A stretch of 8,774 bases of DNA from an uncultured Eubacteriales bacterium (lineage in GTDB: Bacteria; Bacillota; Clostridia; Oscillospirales; Acutalibacteraceae): NCBI GenBank assembly GCA_900322105.1, contig ONYV01000028.1:1-8774 (forward strand), written 5' to 3'. Both the position numbers and the translations under genes were made by a program. Every line of letters starts with the position of its first letter. The stretch's first letter is position 1. The notes below the pieces were generated by a model. It did no database searches, was not told the DNA's origin, and was given only the letters and a program-made list of their open reading frames with translations. Positions 4,437 through 8,774 of this stretch are shown in pieces.

Positions 4437-7400
4437 ATGAAAAAGAAAGGGATCTGGTATGCGCTGCTTGCAGTGCTGCTGACGGCGGCTGTGGTGCTGG
4501 TGCCTGTGCTGCAGGCTTCTTTGACGGAAAAAAAGCCGCCTGAAACCTCTGATGTGGAAAAATCGAGTCAAAACATCATTCCGAAAAAGGAAGATAAGCC
4601 TGCTTCTCAGAAGGACGACAGCTCTGATCTGAAAGACGGGATGGAAAACTTTCTGATCGTGCTGACAGAGGACGCTATGCTCGATATGGCGATGAGCGCA
4701 GACAGCAGGTATGAAAGCGTCAGGGAACTGCTTCTCTCTGACGAAGGAAAAAGCCGTGCTGACGCTGTGAGGAAAAGTCAGGCGGTCGCTAAGGCAAGTA
4801 TTACCAAATTAGTGCCGCAGGCGGATTTTGACGGCAGCAGAACGCTTTCCGCTCTGATGAACGCTATGACGGTGAAAGCGCCGAAAAGCGCAGCGGAAAA
4901 GCTCGGCAGGATCAACGGCGTTTCTGCTGTGTATGAGCTGACGGAGGAATATGTGTTCTTTGACCTTGAGGACGGTACAGAAGAAAGTGTCCTATATGAA
5001 TATGGTGAAGATGCGCTGACGGATGAAACAGAAGCTTCCGACAGTGAAGAAAGCGGTGATCGGCTGCGTATTTTCGGAGAGATCGAGTTAGAGCCTGCTT
5101 TCAGCGCTCAGACATCAGAAGTGACGGATATCAATGATGAAACGGAAGAAAACAGCGGCACACAAGAAGATACGAACAGCGAAGTATCAACAGAAACGGA
5201 TGAAACCGCTGAAACGTCTGATGACGGCGCAGAAAATGTGAGATATCCTGTCGGGAATGCGCTGCAAAAAGCATATCGTGACAGGATGGAACTAATACAG
5301 GAGAGCGGAGAGGAAAACGGCGGTCAGGAAATGATGATCGCTGTGCTGGACAGTGAATTTGATGTGAATGAACAGGTATTTTCACAAGAGCCTGAAATGA
5401 CTTCTGTCAGCAGGGAGATGTTAAAAACGATGTCGGGCATCATTCGCTTTGGCAGTCCTGCGAATATCAGCGGCGATGCTTGTTATGTCAGTCAGAAGAT
5501 CCCCTTTGCGTTTGACTATGCGGAAAACGACACGAATACTTATGACCCTTCTTTGCTTCACGGTACACTGACAGCCGCTGTTGCGGCAGGAAATAACGGC
5601 AGAGAGGATGCTGATGCCTTTTCGGGCGCGGCAAAGGATGCGCAGCTGGCGCTGATGAAGATCGCAGACAGCAGACGGGATGACGGCAGGATCGCTGTCA
5701 GGACGGATGCGCTGTTATGTGCGCTGGATGATTCGGTCAAGCTGGGTGCGGACGTTATTTGCATGGGCTTTGGCAGCTATGAGCTGACAGGCGACCGCAC
5801 GTTGTTTCAAAACGCTTTGCAAAAGCTGTACAGAGCAGGCATTGCGGTGGTCTGCGCGGCAGGAAATGCAGGCTATAACGGAATGCAGCAGGGAAATACA
5901 TTATATACGGAAGATATTTTTTACGGGACGGAAAATGTTTTGTCATCACAAAGCGGCGTGCTGACGGCAGGTTCGGCGCAAAACGGAATGCATCTTCGCC
6001 GCTTTATCACGATAAACGGTCAGAAGCTCTATTATCAAGATCTTAACCTTGTACCGCTGACGGACACGATCCGTTTTCTGGAAAGTCCGGGGACATTGCT
6101 GTCAGATGAGATACAGATCCAGTTTAACGAATATACTTATCTTGAGGAATACACGGCGCAGACTTATCTGCGTGAAACGGACATAAAGGACAAGCTCGTG
6201 ATCGCTGATGTCGTTTCTGACGAGCTGATCCCTGAGTTGTGCAGCGCTGCGCAGCAAAAGGGCGCTGTCGGAGTTGCGCTGCTGAATGAGCTTGGCGCTG
6301 ATCGGGCAAAGGTTTTGTCAAAACTGCCTGCGCAGTTTCCTGTGATACGGATCGAAACGCCTGCTTCCTCTTTTTCGGATATGCCAAACGGCACGTATCT
6401 GATGGATACGGAAGATGAAGTGCAGGAGATCGCTGCGCCGTCTGTGTCGTCCTTTACGTCCTACGGCGTTTCCGATCGGCTTGTACTGAACAAACGGATG
6501 CTTGCAATTGGTGAGGATGTTTATACAGGCATCGCTGACAGCAGCAGAGCGGTGATGAACGGCACTTCTGCTGCTGCGCCTGCCATCGCAGGTGCGGCGG
6601 CGCTGGTCAAAAGCCGCCTGAAAGATCAGGCGCTTTCGCCGTCTGAATGGATGAAGACAACAGAAGAGCTGCTGCTCTCTGCCGCCGAACCGATCACAGC
6701 AGGGCGGCAAAACGGAGAAACATTGTATGCTTCTCCGAGAGTACAGGGATTTGGACTGATGCAGCTGCAAAAAGCCCTCTCTGCCAAAGCGGTTTTTCAG
6801 ATAGGAGAAGAGCTGCAGGGGCTTTCACTGGGAGAAAGTGAGGACGGACGCTTTGAACTGTCGTTTTCGGTCAGAAATTTGTCCGAACAGACGCAGAGCT
6901 ATCATGTTTCCTGTGTTGTGCAGACAGATACAGCAGACGGCAGGATCAACACCCTCAAACCGCTTTCTCTGACAAAACATACTTCTGTGAGCTTTGAAGC
7001 GGCTGAACTGAAAAACGGCACGCTGACGATCGAAAGCGGTAAGAGCGCAGAGATCAGCGGCATTTTGCAGGTAGAGGAACAAACACTTTCGGAGCTGAAA
7101 AAGGATTTCCCGAAAGGATGTTACCTCGAAGGCTTTGTCTTTTTGACGCCGACAGAGGAAGGGTCAGCGCTCAGTCTGCCCTTTATGGGCTTTTACGGTT
7201 CTGTACAGCAGTTCAGTCCTTTCGATCATACGGTATATGATAACGAAACATCTGTGACAGGGCTGGAAAGCACTTTGATGTCTGTTGCCTACCGCAGCGG
7301 CGCTTATGCTTCCTGTACACTTTTGCAGGGAGAGGACAGTATTCTGTTTTCAAGAGACGCCCTGCGTACCGTTCTGGATGACAGCAGCTGCGGCGTATCC

Positions 7401-8516
7401 ATTATCCTGCCGAATTTCTACACCCTGCGAAACATCTATGACCTGACGGTCTCGATCTTGGATGAACAGGGCAAAGTGCTATACAGCGAATGTCTGGGTG
7501 ATGTGTCATCCTTCCGTGTCCCCGACAAACAGCCCTTTGAAAAACTCACTCACGGCAACAAAGGACTGAGAGAACAGTTCCTCAAAATGTCGAACGGAAA
7601 ATATAAATATGAAGTATCTGCTAAGACCATGCTGCCAAACGGTACGCTTTCATCGCCCTTTACGGCTGCCTATTGGTTCACGCTGGATGAAACGAAGCCT
7701 TCGCTGCTGAGTGCGGAGACTTTTCGCGAAAACGGAAAAACCTATCTGGAACTGACGGCAAAAGGACTGGGCGGTATACAGAAATTTGAACTGTACGCCG
7801 CCGCTTACAACAGCAAAAACAACAGTTATCGTTATATTGACAGTCTGGACAAGATGATATCCGCAGGACTGCTCAGCGACGGGTGTTATACGCTTTTAGA
7901 GCATGAAAAGAACAAAGACGGCACAGATACTTTCCGTTATGATATCACCGATCTTCACCGTCAGCTCAGCACCCTGAGCGTCAGCACGGAAACATGGTCT
8001 GCGAACAGTTCGGATAAGAAGATCGCCTGCAAAGCGATCGACTGCGCATTCAATGCGTCTGCCGTACAGACAGCGGACGTGATCATCTACGGAACTGCCC
8101 TCTTCCGCTTTAAGGATACAAACGGAGATCCTGCAAAGGGAGTGAGCGTCACCATCGGCAAAAAAACCGTTGTATCCGATAAAAACGGAGAAGCGATTTT
8201 TGAAGGTCTTGAGCCTGATTTTTACTACGCCTCCCTGAGCTGCAGTCCTTCAGACTATGCACTGCCGCCCGGCGGTTATATCGTCACGATCAGCGAAGAC
8301 CGTCCGCTTTACGAGCAATCGCTGACGCTGAAAGCATTCAGAACCTACGTACCCGAACCCGACGATGCGCAGGCAGACGATCAAACGGCTCAACAAACCG
8401 TCCAACAAGCCGAAACCGAACCGCCTGACGAGCCATTCTACGCCCTCGCCTTCGTCACCGTCCTGCTCGCCATATGCATCACAGGCTTCCTTTTCCGCAA
8501 AAACCTCACCCGCTGA
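4437..8516 (+). CDS. Secreted, membrane-anchored S8 subtilase of cell-envelope-protease type (1359 aa)
   Basis: Surface serine protease with lactocepin/C5a-peptidase-like order. Signal peptide 1-27 (cleavage after VLQA likely); I9-like propeptide about 69-170; a long acidic D/E/S/T-rich linker about 175-268; catalytic domain with Asp305 (IAVLDSEFD), His375 (LHGTLTAAVAAGN), oxyanion Asn477 (CAAGNAGYNG) and Ser711 (NGTSAAAPA). A PA-like insert lies at about 525-650 between Asn and Ser. After Ser come Fn3/C5a-peptidase-like domains (about 810-930, with SLPFMGFYGS) and further beta-rich segments, a SpaA-like fold (about 1220-1300), a P/Q/E-rich linker and a C-terminal membrane helix (about 1335-1353) with a basic tail. 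No LPXTG motif is present, so anchoring is by the helix. Motif neighbours differ from the consensus (DSE for DTG/DSG, HGTL for HGTH, AAAPA for MAAPH), but the triad is intact. ATG 4437 has AGGGA 9 nt upstream, a modest site. Confidence 0.92.
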   Translation: MKKKGIWYALLAVLLTAAVVLVPVLQASLTEKKPPETSDVEKSSQNIIPKKEDKPASQKDDSSDLKDGMENFLIVLTEDAMLDMAMSADSRYESVRELLLSDEGKSRADAVRKSQAVAKASITKLVPQADFDGSRTLSALMNAMTVKAPKSAAEKLGRINGVSAVYELTEEYVFFDLEDGTEESVLYEYGEDALTDETEASDSEESGDRLRIFGEIELEPAFSAQTSEVTDINDETEENSGTQEDTNSEVSTETDETAETSDDGAENVRYPVGNALQKAYRDRMELIQESGEENGGQEMMIAVLDSEFDVNEQVFSQEPEMTSVSREMLKTMSGIIRFGSPANISGDACYVSQKIPFAFDYAENDTNTYDPSLLHGTLTAAVAAGNNGREDADAFSGAAKDAQLALMKIADSRRDDGRIAVRTDALLCALDDSVKLGADVICMGFGSYELTGDRTLFQNALQKLYRAGIAVVCAAGNAGYNGMQQGNTLYTEDIFYGTENVLSSQSGVLTAGSAQNGMHLRRFITINGQKLYYQDLNLVPLTDTIRFLESPGTLLSDEIQIQFNEYTYLEEYTAQTYLRETDIKDKLVIADVVSDELIPELCSAAQQKGAVGVALLNELGADRAKVLSKLPAQFPVIRIETPASSFSDMPNGTYLMDTEDEVQEIAAPSVSSFTSYGVSDRLVLNKRMLAIGEDVYTGIADSSRAVMNGTSAAAPAIAGAAALVKSRLKDQALSPSEWMKTTEELLLSAAEPITAGRQNGETLYASPRVQGFGLMQLQKALSAKAVFQIGEELQGLSLGESEDGRFELSFSVRNLSEQTQSYHVSCVVQTDTADGRINTLKPLSLTKHTSVSFEAAELKNGTLTIESGKSAEISGILQVEEQTLSELKKDFPKGCYLEGFVFLTPTEEGSALSLPFMGFYGSVQQFSPFDHTVYDNETSVTGLESTLMSVAYRSGAYASCTLLQGEDSILFSRDALRTVLDDSSCGVSIILPNFYTLRNIYDLTVSILDEQGKVLYSECLGDVSSFRVPDKQPFEKLTHGNKGLREQFLKMSNGKYKYEVSAKTMLPNGTLSSPFTAAYWFTLDETKPSLLSAETFRENGKTYLELTAKGLGGIQKFELYAAAYNSKNNSYRYIDSLDKMISAGLLSDGCYTLLEHEKNKDGTDTFRYDITDLHRQLSTLSVSTETWSANSSDKKIACKAIDCAFNASAVQTADVIIYGTALFRFKDTNGDPAKGVSVTIGKKTVVSDKNGEAIFEGLEPDFYYASLSCSPSDYALPPGGYIVTISEDRPLYEQSLTLKAFRTYVPEPDDAQADDQTAQQTVQQAETEPPDEPFYALAFVTVLLAICITGFLFRKNLTR

Positions 8517-8522
8517 GTGTCA

Positions 8523-8593
8523 GAGGGCGCTGCCCTCCGAACCTCCTGCCAAAGGCTCTGCCTTTGGAATCCGCAAGCCTTTGAAAAGGCTTG
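8523..8593. repeat. Three tandem hairpins after the protease gene (REP-like element)
   Basis: Three perfect inverted repeats follow the stop codon in series: GAGGGC-GCT-GCCCTC (8523-8537), CCAAAGGC-TCT-GCCTTTGG (8549-8567) and CAAGCCTT-TGAA-AAGGCTTG (8574-8593). Similar GGGCGCTGCCC-type strings recur after genes in Ruminococcus-like genomes as far as I recall. The last hairpin is followed by a broken T-rich tract (CTTTTAACTTT, 8601-8611), so the group may also end or stabilise the protease mRNA. Confidence 0.7.
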
Positions 8594-8631
8594 AGCGAAA
8601 CTTTTAACTTTAAGGATGTTGGACACTATCC

Positions 8632-8670
8632 TTTGCCGCAGGCAAAAGCACCGACCGAGCCGACAGGCGA
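8632..8670. repeat. Repeat module copy 2, 37-bp block shared with 4100-4136
   Basis: TTTGCC-GCA-GGCAAA (8632-8646) is the hairpin equivalent to TCTGCC-GCA-GGCAGA in copy 1, with a C-G to T-A swap in the stem. The rest of the block to 8670 is identical to copy 1. TGGACAC upstream (8620-8626) also matches sequence next to copy 1. The 11-bp hairpin that follows copy 1 (4147-4172) is absent here. Confidence 0.7.
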
Positions 8671-8697
8671 AGATGGGTTTCTTTATGTGGCTGACCC

Positions 8698-8716
8698 GAC
8701 AAAATGGATTTCCGTG
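8698..8716 (+). promoter_or_regulatory. Conserved 19-bp upstream block, copy 2
   Basis: Identical to 4192-4210 and, like it, 18 nt before TTGACA. The 18 nt between block and promoter are not alike in the two copies, so the spacing rather than the sequence is kept. Confidence 0.6.
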
Positions 8717-8734
8717 GCTGATCCGAAAAAGTGG

Positions 8735-8763
8735 TTGACAAGAACGGAGAATTGCGTTTTAAT
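8735..8763 (+). promoter_or_regulatory. Promoter reading out of the right edge
   Basis: TTGACA (8735-8740), 17-nt spacer, TTTAAT (8758-8763). TAATATAA, which contains the -10 of copy 1 (4252-4259), also recurs at 8760-8767. Transcription would start at or just beyond the window end; its target is not visible. Confidence 0.6.
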
Positions 8764-8774
8764 ATAAAGTAGGA

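Noticed and set aside
6318..6770. Minus-strand ORF of 150 codons within the protease gene
   Set aside because: Antisense to a conserved catalytic region containing Ser711; Arg/His-rich translation typical of shadow frames.
4100..8716. Insertion-sequence or transposon bounded by the two repeat copies
   Set aside because: No transposase inside, repeats are direct and promoter-associated, and no target-site duplication was seen.

Overview
The window looks like chromosomal DNA of a gut-type clostridial Firmicute, most likely Oscillospiraceae/Ruminococcus-like. This is inferred from the Blautia/Ruminococcus-type GH31 enzyme, AGGAGG ribosome binding sites, sigma-A-like promoters, DUF218 and DUF6512-type membrane proteins, and a lactocepin-like surface subtilase. 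No phage, transposase, CRISPR, tRNA or rRNA was recognised.

Layout. (1) 1-1488, minus strand: the first 496 residues of a GH31 alpha-glucosidase, cut off by the window edge. (2) 1489-2301: a long AT-rich divergent intergenic region. Its left part holds the GH31 promoter and, further upstream on the same strand, a promoter followed by a short structured RNA ending in an intrinsic terminator. The middle (about 1780-2080) has no supportable gene. The right part (2088-2202) holds a cluster of GTTTTCAACA-type boxes and an 11-bp direct repeat 52 bp apart, just before the plus-strand promoter. (3) 2302-3134: a two-gene unit, a small conserved-looking single-span membrane protein and a polytopic membrane protein resembling DUF6512. 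(4) 3182-4014: a well-formed promoter with an overlapping inverted repeat, driving a YdcF/SanA-like DUF218 membrane protein. (5) 4081-4436: a repeat-rich intergenic region with a strong promoter, a roughly 100-nt structured leader with its own terminator, and then the largest gene. (6) 4437-8516: a 1359-residue secreted, membrane-anchored S8 subtilase of cell-envelope-protease architecture. (7) 8517-8774: three tandem hairpins, then a second copy of the repeat/promoter module found upstream of the protease, with a promoter running off the right edge.

How it fits together. The genes do not form one obvious pathway. GH31 would cut alpha-glucosidic oligosaccharides in the cytoplasm; the protease would act at the cell surface; the DUF218 protein is envelope-associated. 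The most unusual content is regulatory: two short structured RNAs that end in terminators ahead of genes, and a two-part promoter module duplicated on either side of the protease gene. That module has identical internal spacing and a compensatory base-pair change in its hairpin. I see no clearly novel enzymatic system; the RNA and promoter elements are the best candidates for something undescribed.
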